Positions 1 through 10,275 of a stretch of DNA of 54,695 nucleotides are shown piece by piece; position 1 is the first letter of the stretch, and every line of letters begins with the position of its first letter. The stretch is from Candidatus Limnocylindria bacterium (GTDB lineage: Bacteria; Chloroflexota; Limnocylindria; P2-11E): the NCBI GenBank assembly GCA_036523395.1, contig DATDEH010000124.1, positions 1 to 54,695 on the forward strand, given 5' to 3'. Under the pieces are notes generated by a model that saw only the letters and a list, made by a program, of their open reading frames with translations, made no database searches and was not told the DNA's origin. The position numbers were made by a program, and so were the translations under genes.

Positions 1-2169
1 ATGACGGCGTCGAAGACCGAGTTCCGCCGCAAGCTCGATCGCGCCCTCGACTCTGACAAGCTGCGGGTCGCGCTCCACCGCGCCCTCCCGGCTCTCGGTC
101 TGCGCCGTGAAGACCGGATGCGCGAGATCGACTGGCCGAAGCTGCGCGAGGACCTCACGAAGCGGAAGAAGCGCGCGATCGATGACCTGCCCGCGCTCGT
201 CGACCAGTTCACGCGCGAGGCCGAGGCGGTCGGCGCGAAGGTATACCGCGCCGTCGACGCCGAGGAGGCGCGTCGGGTCGTGACCGCGATCTGCCGCGCC
301 AAGAAGGCGAAGCTCGTCGTCAAGTCGAAGTCGATGGCGACCGAGGAGATCCTGCTCAACGAGCACCTCGCCGCGAACGGCATCACCGCGGTCGAGACAG
401 ACCTGGGCGAGTGGATCATCCAGCTCGCCGGCGAGCGTCCCTCGCATCTCATCGCGCCGGCGATCCACAAGACGCGCGAGGAGATCGCGGCGCTCTTCTC
501 GAAGGTCGTCGGGCATCCGGTGAGCGACGACACGGCGTCTCTTGTGGCGGTCGCGCGCGAGGAGCTCCGCGCTTCGTTCCTGAAGGCGGACATCGGCATC
601 ACCGGCGGCAACATCCTCATCGCAGACACGGGCACCCTCGTGCTCGTCACGAACGAGGGCAACGCGGACCTGGCGACGAGCCTGCCAGCCGTTCACATCG
701 CGATCGTGGGCGTGGAGAAGGTCGTCGCGTCGTTCGACGACGCCGCCGCCGTGCTGAAGCTGCTCGCGCGCAGCGCGACGGGTCAGAAGATCAGCACGTA
801 CACGCAGTTCATCACCGGACCATCGCGATCCGCGGACATCGAGCTCAAGACACAGATCGGAGTCCACGGTCCGAAGGAGCTGCACTTCGTCCTCATCGAC
901 AACGGCCGCACCGCGATGCGCGAGGATCCGGCCTTCCGCGAAGCGCTGCGCTGCATCAAGTGCGGCGCGTGCAGCAACGTGTGCCCCACGTATCAGGTGG
1001 TCGGGGGGCATGTCTTTGGCCACATCTACACCGGGCCCATTGGGCTGGTCGTTTCGCCGTTCCATCACGGGCTCGACAGCGTCGCGTACGAGCAGCAGAT
1101 GTGCGTCGGCTGCAACGCCTGCGACACGGTCTGCCCGGTGGGCATCCCGATCGCATCACTCATCACCGACGTGCGCGCGCTCGCGGTCCAGCGCACTGGC
1201 ATCTCGTGGTCCAAGCGGATCGCGCTTTCGCAGTGGACCTCACCGCAGCGCATCGACCGCATGACTGGCTGGCTCTCCGCCCTACAGGGCCCCCTCCGTC
1301 ACGGCAGCCTCGTGCGCCTGCCGTTCGGTGACCTCGGGAAGGAGAAGAGCCTCCCCGCCGTCGCCGAGCAGCCGCTCCATTACCGGGCCCGCGAGATCAC
1401 GCAGACGAACCCGACCGATCCAGTCGTCCATGTGGGCCTCTTCCCGTCATGCATCGTCGATCACTTCCTGCCCGGAGCCGGGTACGCGGCCGCACGAACA
1501 CTGCAGGCGCTCGGCGCCGACGTGCACGTGGTCGAGGGCCGCAGATGCTGCGGCCTACCGCACATGAACAGCGGCGACCGGCAGAACGCTCGGATGATGG
1601 CGAAGGAGATGATCGCTGCGCTCGAGCGCGTCCAGGCCGACCGGCTCGTGGCGCCGTCGTCCTCGTGCGCGATCACGATGGCGCAGGACTACGAGCGGAT
1701 CCTCGCCGACGAGCCCGAGTGGGCTGAGCGCGCGCGCCGGCTCGGCGAGCGCATCGTGTCCTTCACTGGATTCGCGTACGACCTCGCGATCGAACGCGGC
1801 GCGACCGGCCGCCACCTTGCGATCCGCGCGACGTACCACGACGCCTGCCAGTCGGCGAACGTGCTCAATCTGCACGACGAGCCGCGCGAGCTGCTGCGTC
1901 GGGTCGCGGGTGTCGAGCTCATCGAGATGGCGGATTCGGCGGTGTGCTGCGGATTCGGTGGGACGTTCTCGTTCGAGCATCCGGACGTCGCGAACTTCGT
2001 GCTCGAGACCAAGCTCGCGAACATCGCCGCGACCGGCGCCGACATCGTGATCACCGACAACCCCGGATGCCTCACGCACCTGCGCGGCGGCCTCGACGCG
2101 CGAAATCAGCGCGTCAAGGTACGGCACATCGCGGACGTTCTCTGGGAGTCGCTGGCCGCGCCGGACTAG
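1..2169 (+). CDS. Fused LutB-LutA iron-sulfur oxidoreductase subunit
   Basis: This 722-aa protein combines two subunits of the LutABC (L-lactate utilisation) type of iron-sulfur oxidoreductase. Residues about 60-300 form a LUD domain as in LutB. Two 4Fe-4S motifs follow, with cysteines 318/321/324/328 and 368/371/374/378. The C-terminal third (about 425-715) looks like LutA, with two CCG motifs (CCGLPH at 516-517 and CCGFGG at 649-650). LutB and LutA are separate genes in Bacillus. No LutC and no lactate permease are visible, although the upstream neighbour lies outside the window. An ATG at base 1 opens the frame and fits the family N-terminus, but an upstream start cannot be excluded. Family assignment is firm. 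The substrate (lactate, glycolate or another 2-hydroxy acid) is inference. Confidence 0.88.
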   Translation: MTASKTEFRRKLDRALDSDKLRVALHRALPALGLRREDRMREIDWPKLREDLTKRKKRAIDDLPALVDQFTREAEAVGAKVYRAVDAEEARRVVTAICRAKKAKLVVKSKSMATEEILLNEHLAANGITAVETDLGEWIIQLAGERPSHLIAPAIHKTREEIAALFSKVVGHPVSDDTASLVAVAREELRASFLKADIGITGGNILIADTGTLVLVTNEGNADLATSLPAVHIAIVGVEKVVASFDDAAAVLKLLARSATGQKISTYTQFITGPSRSADIELKTQIGVHGPKELHFVLIDNGRTAMREDPAFREALRCIKCGACSNVCPTYQVVGGHVFGHIYTGPIGLVVSPFHHGLDSVAYEQQMCVGCNACDTVCPVGIPIASLITDVRALAVQRTGISWSKRIALSQWTSPQRIDRMTGWLSALQGPLRHGSLVRLPFGDLGKEKSLPAVAEQPLHYRAREITQTNPTDPVVHVGLFPSCIVDHFLPGAGYAAARTLQALGADVHVVEGRRCCGLPHMNSGDRQNARMMAKEMIAALERVQADRLVAPSSSCAITMAQDYERILADEPEWAERARRLGERIVSFTGFAYDLAIERGATGRHLAIRATYHDACQSANVLNLHDEPRELLRRVAGVELIEMADSAVCCGFGGTFSFEHPDVANFVLETKLANIAATGADIVITDNPGCLTHLRGGLDARNQRVKVRHIADVLWESLAAPD

Positions 2170-2172
2170 GTG

Positions 2173-2487
2173 CTAGCCACGGCCTCCGCATGCGCAGCCG
2201 CCGCCGAGCGTCGGGTTCTTCACGAGGAAGCCCGTGCCCTCCGGCCCATCGACGAAGTCGATGATCGCGCCATCTGCGAAGGGCTGGCTGACCGGATCGA
2301 CCGCCAGCGGAATACCCGCGACATCGCTCACGGTGTCCTGATCATCCGCGTTGGCGTCGAACGCGAGTCCGAACTGCGTCGAGCAGCAGCTCTTGCCGGC
2401 GACATACATCCGAAGGAAGGCGCGCGAAGGGTCCGTGCCGCGGATCTCGCGGAGCTTCTCGGCGGCTACGGGCGTCATCTCGATCAT
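2173..2487 (-). CDS. HesB/IscA-family iron-sulfur cluster protein
   Basis: A 104-aa A-type iron-sulfur carrier or insertion protein. The family fold is recognisable from the N-terminal MTPVAAEKLREI segment, the central Cys site (C34-C35 followed by STQFGLAFD) and the C-terminal CxC pair (C98, C100) in GGGCACGG. A-type carriers use one central and two C-terminal cysteines to hold the cluster. The central site here reads KSCCST rather than the usual GGCSG, so the exact ligand set is slightly unusual. It is convergent with the iron-sulfur oxidoreductase gene, with stops 3 bp apart, so proximity may be functional but the two are not one operon. ErpA, IscA and SufA cannot be told apart by sequence alone. 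Confidence 0.82.
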   Translation of the reverse strand: MIEMTPVAAEKLREIRGTDPSRAFLRMYVAGKSCCSTQFGLAFDANADDQDTVSDVAGIPLAVDPVSQPFADGAIIDFVDGPEGTGFLVKNPTLGGGCACGGRG

Positions 2488-2537
2488 TGCTTCACCTCTG
2501 CCGGATATCGGTCGCCGGCACCATGGTACCCGAGGAC

Positions 2538-3173
2538 TCAGCCCGCGGCGATCCGCCTGGGCTCGGCCACGTTCTCGAACCGGTCGCTCTGCTCGTTCCA
2601 GCGGTGCAGCAAGGTCGCCTTCGGCTTGCCGCCACGCACCGCTTCGATCTCGTGGACCGTCGCGATGACCCGTCGGTCCGGGTACTCCACGCTGGCGCCG
2701 AGCGAGCGGATGTACACGACAAGCTCGAGCTTCTGCGCGTCGTCGTCGGGTACGCGGTTGTCGCCGGTGATCTGCCCCATGGCCTCTTCCATGCTCGGCG
2801 CGTGGAGAGCGGTCGCCAGGGAGACGCCGCCGCCGACGCCCGCGAACACCTTGCGCACGGGAGCTCCCCAGATGTACCCGTGCTGCATCATCCGCGCGAT
2901 CTCGGGCACGACGATGTAACCGCCGTTGCTCACGGCAAGGAGTCGAGGGACATCGGTGCCGTCGTCCTCCACGGTCTGGATCGGAGTGCCCTTCGGCGCG
3001 TGGGCGAGCATCGCCCGCAGCACGGTCGTCTTGCCTGCGAAGCGCGGGATCGCGACGACGAGGTACGAGTGACGGCCCTTAGCCGTTAAGCGCAGCGTCG
3101 CGGCGATGTCCTCTGACATCGTCCGGTTCGCGACGAGGTCGTCGAGGGTCGGGGCCTTCTCGGGCTCGGTCAT
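2538..3173 (-). CDS. Reduced secretion-ATPase-like P-loop protein (T2SS/T4P/T4SS family)
   Basis: This 211-aa protein resembles the C-terminal ATPase lobe of PilT/GspE/VirB11 ATPases. Features are a P-loop ending in FAGKTT (about residues 45-50), an acidic VEDDG segment (about 68-72), and HAPSMEEAMGQI (about 124-135), which corresponds to the HA-x-S-AEEA segment of the family. Members are normally 330-550 aa. Here the N-terminal domain is missing, and the first glycine of the Walker A motif is replaced (IPRFAGKT). Nucleotide hydrolysis is therefore uncertain. The start ATG overlaps the TGA of the upstream CvpA-CAP gene (ATGA at 3170-3173), so the two are translationally coupled. The function is unknown. 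Confidence 0.6.
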   Translation of the reverse strand: MTEPEKAPTLDDLVANRTMSEDIAATLRLTAKGRHSYLVVAIPRFAGKTTVLRAMLAHAPKGTPIQTVEDDGTDVPRLLAVSNGGYIVVPEIARMMQHGYIWGAPVRKVFAGVGGGVSLATALHAPSMEEAMGQITGDNRVPDDDAQKLELVVYIRSLGASVEYPDRRVIATVHEIEAVRGGKPKATLLHRWNEQSDRFENVAEPRRIAAG

Positions 3174-4147
3174 GGCGTCACGAACATCTGCGTGAACATG
3201 CGCCCGTACGGGCCGGCCGAGATCACGCCGATCGCCATGTGCGTGAACTCGGGACGCAGGATGTTCTCGCGGTGGCCCTGGCTCTGCATGAGACCGCGGT
3301 GCGCGACGGACACCGACTGCGCGTAGGCCAGGTTCTCACCGGCCCGCGAATATGCGATGCCCGCCGCCTTCAGGCGATCGAAAGGCGACCCGTTCACGGG
3401 CGACTGATGCGCGAAGTACTTCAGCTTGAACATCTCCTCCGAGTGCTGACGCGCCACGGGCAGGAGGCGGTCGTCCCATTGCAGCTTCGCCAGGCCGACG
3501 GCGGCCCGCTCGTCGTTCACCAGGTCGAACATCTGGCGTTCCGCCACCGCATCGGCCGCAAGCTGGAGGTTGCTCGGGAGATCGAGCGACTCGCTCTGGT
3601 CCTCACCGAGCTTGGTGACGAAGAGCGGAACGGTCTCGCCCAGCTGGCCGGAGAGCTTCGCGAGCGTCGGCTGGAACTCGCTGATCTGATCGATGAGGGC
3701 GCGCGCGATGCGCGAGCTCTCGACCGAGGCCTTGAGATCGCTGCTGACCGGCGATACGACGAATGCGGCCAGCACGATCGCGATGACGAACAGCGCCCGA
3801 GCCGCCGCGGGAAAGATGCCGCCGACGCGGTCGGCCTTTTCGAGCGCGGGCGCGCGGTGCACCGCTCGCACGATGGGCGTGAGCGCGAAGTGGCCCGCGA
3901 TCGAAAAGAGTCCTTCGACGATGACCAGTACGACGATGAAGCCGATCGGCTGCGCCGTGACGGGAGAGACGCCGAAGTTCTCGATGAGGCGAGCGGCCTG
4001 GGATTGGAACAACACCGCAGCCGCGAATGAGACGATCCATGTCGCAAGTCCGTACGCCGTGGCGATGAATCCGGAGCGATAACCGGCCCAGATCGCGGCG
4101 GCGATGAGCAAGATGATCGCTGCGTCGATCAAAGAGAACGGATTCAC
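3170..4147 (-). CDS. CvpA-like membrane protein fused to a CAP/SCP domain
   Basis: A 325-aa membrane-anchored protein. Residues 1-150 contain about four hydrophobic helices (8-28, 32-50, 66-90, 112-132) typical of CvpA family proteins. Residues about 205-325 form a CAP/SCP (PR-1-like) domain, recognisable from FDLVNDERAAVGL, ARQHSEEMF, YFAHQSP, GENLAYA and GHRENILRPEFTHMAIGV. CAP domains are extracytoplasmic, so the fusion probably displays its C-terminal domain outside the membrane. CvpA in E. coli is needed for colicin V production, but its molecular role is poorly defined. ATGA overlap couples it to the ATPase-like gene downstream. The 208-bp gap upstream contains a dispersed repeat. Confidence 0.75.
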   Translation of the reverse strand: MNPFSLIDAAIILLIAAAIWAGYRSGFIATAYGLATWIVSFAAAVLFQSQAARLIENFGVSPVTAQPIGFIVVLVIVEGLFSIAGHFALTPIVRAVHRAPALEKADRVGGIFPAAARALFVIAIVLAAFVVSPVSSDLKASVESSRIARALIDQISEFQPTLAKLSGQLGETVPLFVTKLGEDQSESLDLPSNLQLAADAVAERQMFDLVNDERAAVGLAKLQWDDRLLPVARQHSEEMFKLKYFAHQSPVNGSPFDRLKAAGIAYSRAGENLAYAQSVSVAHRGLMQSQGHRENILRPEFTHMAIGVISAGPYGRMFTQMFVTP

Positions 4148-4200
4148 CTGCGTCTGATGCTAGCGATAGAGACGAGCGCGACACTTCGAGACACGTGAGT

Positions 4201-4346
4201 CGGCGCCGCGGGTGACGCGGCGAGACACATGCTCGCGAGCGAGAGTGGAGGGGCCCCCGCCGGCAGCGGAACGTCGAGCACACGGTGAGGCGGGGAGGCC
4301 AACTCGCGAGCGAGCGGTGCGAGCCGCGGCAGGACCCGCGGCGCCG
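4201..4346. repeat. Dispersed ~150-bp element, intergenic copy A, with 13-bp terminal inverted repeats
   Basis: The element is bounded by a perfect inverted repeat: CGGCGCCGCGGGT at 4201-4213 and its complement at 4334-4346. Its interior matches, on the opposite strand, 12751-12900 inside the ABC-F gene, including four exact blocks of 16-19 bp (cgggtgacgcggcgag, gagagtggaggggcccc, ggcggggaggccaactc, gagccgcggcaggacccgc). It begins 10 bp beyond the uvrA stop and fills most of the uvrA to cvpA gap. It has no transposase and looks like a miniature palindromic element. It may also act as a structured transcript end for uvrA. Confidence 0.85.
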
Positions 4347-4355
4347 TCCACAGGC

Positions 4356-7274
4356 CTAAGCGATCCCGCGCACCTCGCCGGTCGCGAGCAGCTCGCGTAG
4401 ATAGCGTCCCGTGAAGGACCGCCGTGATCGCGCGACGGCTTCCGGAGTCCCCTCGGCGATGACTTCGCCACCGGCCTTGCCGCCTTCCGGACCGAGATCG
4501 ATGATCCAGTCGGCGGTCTTCACGACGTCGAGGTTGTGTTCGATCACGACGACGGTGTTCCCGGCATCCACGAGTCGATGCAGAACGTCGAGCAGGCGCT
4601 CGACGTCGGCGAAGTGCAGACCCGTCGTCGGCTCGTCGAGGATGTACAACGTCCGTCCGGTCGCGCGCCGCGAAAGCTCGGTCGCGAGCTTGATGCGCTG
4701 CGCCTCACCCCCGGAGAGGGTCGTCGCGGGCTGACCGAGATGGATGTAGCCAAGGCCGACGTCGTTGAGCGTCCGCAGCTTCGACTCGCAGGCCGGGATG
4801 TTGGTGAAGAAGGCGAGAGCCTCTTCCACCGTCATCTCGAGCACGTCGGAGATCGACTTTCCCTTGTATCGGATCTCGAGCGCCTCGCGGTTGTAGCGCT
4901 TCCCGCCGCAGACCTCGCACGGCACGTACACGTCGGGTAGGAACTGCATCTCGATCTTGATGATCCCGTCGCCGGCGCAGGCCTCGCACCGTCCGCCCTT
5001 CACATTGAAGGAGAAGCGGCCCGCGGTGTAGCCACGAAGGCGCGCCTCCGGGATCGCGGCGAAGAGATCGCGGATCGGCGTGAAGAGACCGGTGTACGTC
5101 GCGGGGTTCGAGCGCGGCGTGCGGCCGATCGGCGACTGGTCGATGTCGATGACCTTGTCGATGTTGTGGATCCCCTCGATCTTTTCGTGCGCACCGGGGC
5201 GCTCCTTCGCCTTCGAGAGCACCTGGGCCAAGCGCCGGTAGAGGACTTCGTTCACGAGCGTGCTCTTTCCGGATCCAGAAACGCCGGTGACGGAGACGAA
5301 GACGCCGAGCGGGATGCGTACGTCGATGTTCTTCAGGTTATGTTCGCGCGCGCCGCGAACGATGATCGCGTCGCCCTTCGCCGAGCGGCGATGCGTTGGC
5401 ATCGGAATGCGGCGCCGACCGGAGAGATACGCACCGGTCAGCGAGCGCGGCTCGCGCAGGATCACCTCGAGCGGACCCTCCGCGACGACCTCGCCGCCGT
5501 GCTCGCCTGCGCCCGGGCCGATGTCGATGATCCAGTCGGCCGTGCGGATGGTCTCCTCGTCGTGCTCGACCACGATGATCGTGTTCCCGAGGTCGCGCAT
5601 GCCGAGAAGGGTGCGGATCAGCTGCGCGTTGTCGCGCTGGTGCAGGCCGATCGACGGCTCGTCCAGGATGTACAGCACGCCCATCAGCCCTGAACCGATC
5701 TGGGTGGCGAGCCGGATGCGCTGCGCCTCGCCGCCCGAAAGCGTCGTGGCCGAGCGATCCACCGTGAGGTAGTCGAGGCCGACGTCGACGAGGAAGCCCA
5801 ATCGCGTGCGGATCTCCTTGAGCACCTGCTTCGCGATCTGGCGGTCGCGAGACTTGAGCCCGCCCTTCTCGCGCTCGAGCGCTGACACCCAGTCGAGTGC
5901 CTCGCTCACGGTGAGCGCGGTGACATCGACGATGCTCTTGGCGAGGATCGTGACCGCGAGCGCCTCGGGCTTGAGCTTGCGGCCCTGGCATACGGGGCAT
6001 GGCCGCTCGCTCATGTACTTCTCGATGTCCGCGCGGATGAACTCGGAGGTCGTATCGCGGTGCTGGCGCTCGAGCCAGGGGATGATCCCCTCCCACTCGT
6101 ACTCGTACGAGCGGCGCTGACCGCTGCGGTTCTCGTACGACAGCTTGAGTGGCTCTTCCGTCCCGCGCAGCAGCGCATCGATCGCCTTCTTCGAAAGGTC
6201 CTTGACCGGCGTGTCGAGAGAGAACTTGAACCGGCGCGCGAGCCCTTCGATGATCGCCATCCGGTACTGCGCCGTGCCGCCTGACTTTTGCCACGGCAGC
6301 ACGGCGCCCTGCTTCAGCGAGAGGTCGGGGTTCGCCAGCACGAGCTCCGGATCGGGTTCGAGCTTCGTGCCGAGGCCGGTGCACGCCGGACACGCGCCGT
6401 GCGGGGAGTTGAAGGAGAACATTCGGGGCTCGATCTCGCCGATCGAGAAGTCGCCCTCGGGGCACGCCAGGCGCTGGCTGAACAGACGCTCCTTTGACTG
6501 GGGCTCGGACCGGGCCGGCGAAGCCGGGCCGGTCCGCGCGTCAGCTTCGGCGACCATGACCAATCCCTCTCCGAGCCGTAGCGCCGTCTCGACCGAGTCC
6601 GTGAGCCGCGAGCGGTCGGCGTCGCCATCGTCACCGCGCTTCAGCACGATGCGGTCGACGACGACCTCGAGCGAGTGCTTCTTCATCTTGTCGAGCGTGA
6701 TGTCCTCGCTGAGGTCGCGGACGGTCCCGTCCACCCGCACCCGCGCGAAGCCGCCGCGCCGAGCCGTCACGAGCAGCTGCTGGTGCTCGCCCTTCCGATC
6801 GCGAACGAGGGGTCCGAGGATGAGGAGCCGCGAGCCCTCTTTGTATTCGCGGATCTGGTCGACGATCTCCTGGACGGTCTGCGCGACGATCGGGACACCA
6901 TGGTTCGGACAGTGCGGCACTCCGACACGCGCGAACAGCAGGCGGAGGTGGTCGTAGATCTCGGTGACCGTACCGACCGTCGATCGCGGGTTGCGCGTGG
7001 TGCCCTTCTGGTCGATCGACACGGCCGGCGAGAGGCCCTCGATGAAATCGACGTCGGGCTTCTCCATCTGTCCCAGGAACTGCCGCGCGTACGCCGACAG
7101 CGACTCGACGTAGCGGCGCTGTCCCTCGGCGTAGATCGTGTCGAACGCGAGCGACGACTTCCCCGACCCCGACAGACCCGTGATCACGACCATCTTGTCG
7201 CGCGGGATCTGGATGTCGATGTTCTTGAGGTTGTGCTCGCGCGCGCCTTTGACGTGGATGTGCGTGACGGGCAT
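4356..7274 (-). CDS. uvrA: UvrABC excinuclease subunit A
   Basis: This 972-aa UvrA is the damage-recognition ATPase of nucleotide excision repair. It carries two ABC ATPase modules: the first Walker A GLSGSGKS near residue 30, two LSGGEAQR signatures, and the second Walker A GVSGSGKS near 650. The C-terminal zinc finger is complete (CEAC...CEVC). The first zinc site is incomplete: the leading pair reads CPEG (C271 with Gly at 274), while the second pair CPAC is intact. The start was set at [15 protein letters not shown]. The frame stays open upstream but there it only runs across the preceding gene. The ATG shares one base with the TGA of the upstream membrane protein gene (TGATG), so translation is coupled in a uvrB-orf-uvrA operon. 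Confidence 0.97.
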   Translation of the reverse strand: MPVTHIHVKGAREHNLKNIDIQIPRDKMVVITGLSGSGKSSLAFDTIYAEGQRRYVESLSAYARQFLGQMEKPDVDFIEGLSPAVSIDQKGTTRNPRSTVGTVTEIYDHLRLLFARVGVPHCPNHGVPIVAQTVQEIVDQIREYKEGSRLLILGPLVRDRKGEHQQLLVTARRGGFARVRVDGTVRDLSEDITLDKMKKHSLEVVVDRIVLKRGDDGDADRSRLTDSVETALRLGEGLVMVAEADARTGPASPARSEPQSKERLFSQRLACPEGDFSIGEIEPRMFSFNSPHGACPACTGLGTKLEPDPELVLANPDLSLKQGAVLPWQKSGGTAQYRMAIIEGLARRFKFSLDTPVKDLSKKAIDALLRGTEEPLKLSYENRSGQRRSYEYEWEGIIPWLERQHRDTTSEFIRADIEKYMSERPCPVCQGRKLKPEALAVTILAKSIVDVTALTVSEALDWVSALEREKGGLKSRDRQIAKQVLKEIRTRLGFLVDVGLDYLTVDRSATTLSGGEAQRIRLATQIGSGLMGVLYILDEPSIGLHQRDNAQLIRTLLGMRDLGNTIIVVEHDEETIRTADWIIDIGPGAGEHGGEVVAEGPLEVILREPRSLTGAYLSGRRRIPMPTHRRSAKGDAIIVRGAREHNLKNIDVRIPLGVFVSVTGVSGSGKSTLVNEVLYRRLAQVLSKAKERPGAHEKIEGIHNIDKVIDIDQSPIGRTPRSNPATYTGLFTPIRDLFAAIPEARLRGYTAGRFSFNVKGGRCEACAGDGIIKIEMQFLPDVYVPCEVCGGKRYNREALEIRYKGKSISDVLEMTVEEALAFFTNIPACESKLRTLNDVGLGYIHLGQPATTLSGGEAQRIKLATELSRRATGRTLYILDEPTTGLHFADVERLLDVLHRLVDAGNTVVVIEHNLDVVKTADWIIDLGPEGGKAGGEVIAEGTPEAVARSRRSFTGRYLRELLATGEVRGIA

Positions 7275-8131
7275 CACTCGCGCTCTCGCGGCGTCTCGCC
7301 GATGCGAACGATGCGCGCGTAGCGCCGGAACTCCTGGGGCGGTTGAGCCTCCGCGCCGGTGGACCCCTCCCCGGGACGTGGCCCGATCCGCGCGCCGACC
7401 GGTGCCGGTTCCGCGGGAGGCCCGCTCGGTCCGCTGCGATAGAAGCGCGTCTCGCCGCCCCGTGTGTCGCTCAGTACCGCGCGAAGGTAGAGCAGCCATA
7501 GCACCGTGCTGACAACGCCGCCGGTGAGCGTGTCGGCCACTCCCTGACGGAACGAGTCCTGGGGCAGTGGCAGCAGCGAATTCGCGAGAAGCTGATAGAG
7601 ACCAGCCGGCAGCAGCGCGATCGCGCCAACGCCGAAGACGACAGTCCCGAGCAGGTGATACGCGCGCCGTAGCCCGCCGTGATCCGTGACGCTCGCGCCA
7701 CGCGGGAACATCGCGTTGCGGCCGGCACGATGGGCGCCATAGAAGAGAGCGCCGAAGACCGTGAATGTCGCGCCGCGCAACAGGTCTTCCTGACGTCGGC
7801 GGTCGTTCTCCAGCTGCTGGCGCTGGATCACATCTGCCGGGATCGGCTCTGGTGGGCACGGGACTCCGGCCGGACACGGACGCGCGATGGGCGGGACGGG
7901 ACTGCCGCCGTAGACGATCTGGTTCCCCACTGCATACGCGAGGGCGCCGTTGAGAAGCGCCGACAGGCCGAACGCGAGCGCGATCACGCCGGCGAACGAG
8001 CCAAGATAGAGATACGCCCGCAGCACGGTATTGCCCGACAGATCGAAGCCGTCGCGCCCGCGCTGGAACGCGATGACCCCGATGATCACGAACACCGCGA
8101 GCACCGCAACGGGGATGAGGATCGTGAGCAT
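7274..8131 (-). CDS. Multi-pass membrane protein of unknown function between uvrB and uvrA
   Basis: A 285-aa protein with about five predicted membrane helices: 2-22, 41-68, a weak one near 120-135, 160-186 and 200-218. A Pro/Cys-containing loop lies at about 75-105, and a hydrophilic Pro/Gly-rich tail occupies the last 60 residues. The spacing resembles DUF5671-type membrane proteins, but I cannot assign it firmly. Both junctions are TGATG overlaps, with the uvrB stop shared with its start and its stop shared with the uvrA start. It is therefore co-translated with the excision-repair genes. No catalytic motif was seen. Confidence 0.75.
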   Translation of the reverse strand: MLTILIPVAVLAVFVIIGVIAFQRGRDGFDLSGNTVLRAYLYLGSFAGVIALAFGLSALLNGALAYAVGNQIVYGGSPVPPIARPCPAGVPCPPEPIPADVIQRQQLENDRRRQEDLLRGATFTVFGALFYGAHRAGRNAMFPRGASVTDHGGLRRAYHLLGTVVFGVGAIALLPAGLYQLLANSLLPLPQDSFRQGVADTLTGGVVSTVLWLLYLRAVLSDTRGGETRFYRSGPSGPPAEPAPVGARIGPRPGEGSTGAEAQPPQEFRRYARIVRIGETPRERE

Positions 8132-10260
8132 CAGCCTCCCCTCCGGCGTCTGCTCATGACGCGCTTTGTCGTGCGGGGGCTGGTGGACATTCCCGAATCA
8201 TCGATGCCTTCTGGTCCGCTCTGCAGGACCTGCAGCCCGCGGAGATCGACGATCTCGTCTCGCAAGGCGGCCGCCTTCTCGAAAGCGAGCTCCTTCGCGG
8301 CGGCCTTCATCTGCAGCTCGAGATCCTTGATGAGCCGCGCCAGCTCGTCCTTTGGCAGCTCCCCGGCGGCGATCGGGCGGCCGCCCTTCTCGTAGACGCT
8401 CTCGACGTCGGCGACGTGGCGCAGCCGCATGCCGACATCGCGGATCGCCTTCACCACGGTCTGGGGGTCGATGCCGTGCTCTGTGTTGTACGCGAGCTGG
8501 ACCTCACGCCGGCGCTCCGTCTCATCGATCGCCGCCCGCATCGAGGCCGTCATGCGGTCCGCGTACATGATCACCCGGCCCTCGACGTGCCGCGCAGCGC
8601 GTCCGATGACCTGGATCAACGAACCCTCCGAACGCAGATATCCCTCCTTGTCGGCGTCCAGGATCGCGACGAGAGTGACCTCCGGAAGATCGATCCCCTC
8701 GCGAAGAAGGTTCACGCCGACGACCACGTCGAATACGCCGAGTCGGAGGTCGCGAAGGATCTCGACCCGCTCGATCGTCTCGATCTCGGAGTGGAGGTAC
8801 TGGACCTTGATGCCCATCTCACGCAGGTAGTCGGCGAGGTCCTCGGCCATCTTCTTCGTGAGCGTCGTGACGAGGGCGCGCTGCCCTCGATCGACGCGCA
8901 GCCGCAGCTCGGCGAGCAGGTCGTCGATCTGGCCGTCCGTCTTGCGGACCTCTATCTCGGGATCGATCAGGCCGGTCGGCCGGATGATCTGGTCCACGAC
9001 CTGGCCGGAACGCTGGACTTCGTACGCGCTTGGGGTGGCCGAGACGAAGATCGTCTGATCGAGGCGCGCCTCGAACTCCTCAAAGGTCAGGGGACGGTTG
9101 TCGAGCGCGCTCGGGAGACGGAACCCGTATTCGACGAGGATCTGTTTGCGCGACCGGTCGCCTCCCCACATGCCGTGCACCTGCGGGATGCTGATGTGCG
9201 ACTCATCGACGAACATCAGGAAGTCCGGCGGGAAGTAGTCGAGCAGCGTCCACGGGCGACTTCCCGCGGGCCGGCGAGACAGGTGTCGCGAGTAATTCTC
9301 GATCCCCGCACAGCTGCCCGTCTCGCGCATCATCTCGATGTCGAAGTTCGTCCGCTGACGCAGCCGCTGCGCCTCGAGCAGCCGTCCGCCGTCCTCCAGC
9401 TCCTTCACCCGGTCGACCAGCTCCGCCTCGATGTCGCGGATCGCCTCCATGAGCTTCTCGCGCGGCGTCACGAAATGGCGGGCTGGATAGATGTCGATGC
9501 GGTCCCGTTCCGCGAGCACCTCGCCGGTCAGCGGGTCGAGCTCCGTGATGCGATCGACGTCGTCGCCGAAGAACTCGACGCGCACGGCCAGCTCCTCGTA
9601 CGAGGGCTGTATCTCCAAGGTGTCGCCCATGACCCGGAACTTGCCGCGAACCAGGTCCGTGTTCGTCCGCTCGTACTGGATGTCGACGAGGTGGCGGAGG
9701 ACCGTGTCCCGTCGCACGCGCTCGCCCTTGTTGAGGCGCACCGTGACGGCGCCGTAGTCGACCGGCGCGCCGAGGCCGTAGATGCACGAGACCGAAGCGA
9801 CGATGAGCACGTCCCGCCGCTCGAAGAGCGCTCGTGTCGCGGCGTGGCGCATCCGGTCGATCTCCTCGTTTCGCGAGGAGTCCTTCTCGATGTACGTGTC
9901 GCTGCGCGCGATGTACGCCTCGGGCTGGTAGTAGTCGTAGTACGAGACGAAGTACTCGACGGCGTTCTTCGGGAAGAACTCTTTGAACTCCCCGTAGAGC
10001 TGGGCCGCGAGGGTCTTGTTGTGCGCGAGCACCAGCGACGGGCGGCCGGCCTCGGCAATGACCTTCGCCATCGTCACCGTTTTTCCCGAACCGGTCACGC
10101 CGCGGAGCGTCTGCGACTTCATGCCCTCGCTCAGGCCACGGCTCAGCGCTGCTGATGCCTTGGGCTGGTCGCCGGCCAGATCCCAGGGCAGCACGAGGTC
10201 GAACGGCGCACGGCCGCTGGGCCTGTCTATCGGTACCTGAAGGATCTCGCTCTTGGGCAC
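8131..10260 (-). CDS. uvrB: UvrABC excinuclease subunit B
   Basis: A 709-aa UvrB, the helicase-like subunit that receives damaged DNA from UvrA and recruits UvrC. Visible elements are Walker A GVTGSGKT (residues 54-61), the beta-hairpin segment [11 protein letters not shown], the DESH Walker B motif, helicase motifs [10 protein letters not shown] and QVIGRAARH, and a C-terminal UVR domain ([12 protein letters not shown]) that contacts UvrC. A ~30-residue basic tail follows the UVR domain. The start is GTG at 10260, matching the family N-terminus. A LexA-type palindrome lies 16 bp upstream, so SOS induction is likely. It is the first gene of the uvrB-orf-uvrA operon. Confidence 0.97.
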   Translation of the reverse strand: MPKSEILQVPIDRPSGRAPFDLVLPWDLAGDQPKASAALSRGLSEGMKSQTLRGVTGSGKTVTMAKVIAEAGRPSLVLAHNKTLAAQLYGEFKEFFPKNAVEYFVSYYDYYQPEAYIARSDTYIEKDSSRNEEIDRMRHAATRALFERRDVLIVASVSCIYGLGAPVDYGAVTVRLNKGERVRRDTVLRHLVDIQYERTNTDLVRGKFRVMGDTLEIQPSYEELAVRVEFFGDDVDRITELDPLTGEVLAERDRIDIYPARHFVTPREKLMEAIRDIEAELVDRVKELEDGGRLLEAQRLRQRTNFDIEMMRETGSCAGIENYSRHLSRRPAGSRPWTLLDYFPPDFLMFVDESHISIPQVHGMWGGDRSRKQILVEYGFRLPSALDNRPLTFEEFEARLDQTIFVSATPSAYEVQRSGQVVDQIIRPTGLIDPEIEVRKTDGQIDDLLAELRLRVDRGQRALVTTLTKKMAEDLADYLREMGIKVQYLHSEIETIERVEILRDLRLGVFDVVVGVNLLREGIDLPEVTLVAILDADKEGYLRSEGSLIQVIGRAARHVEGRVIMYADRMTASMRAAIDETERRREVQLAYNTEHGIDPQTVVKAIRDVGMRLRHVADVESVYEKGGRPIAAGELPKDELARLIKDLELQMKAAAKELAFEKAAALRDEIVDLRGLQVLQSGPEGIDDSGMSTSPRTTKRVMSRRRRGG

Positions 10261-10275
10261 GGGCGCCTCATTCTA

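Noticed and set aside
7275-7877. 201-codon upstream extension of uvrA
   Set aside because: Overlaps the membrane protein gene in another frame; family N-terminus starts at MPVTHIHV.
8416-10155. Long open frame of 579 codons opposite uvrB
   Set aside because: Arg/Leu/Val/Asp-rich translation with no domain; a codon-position shadow of uvrB typical of GC-rich DNA.
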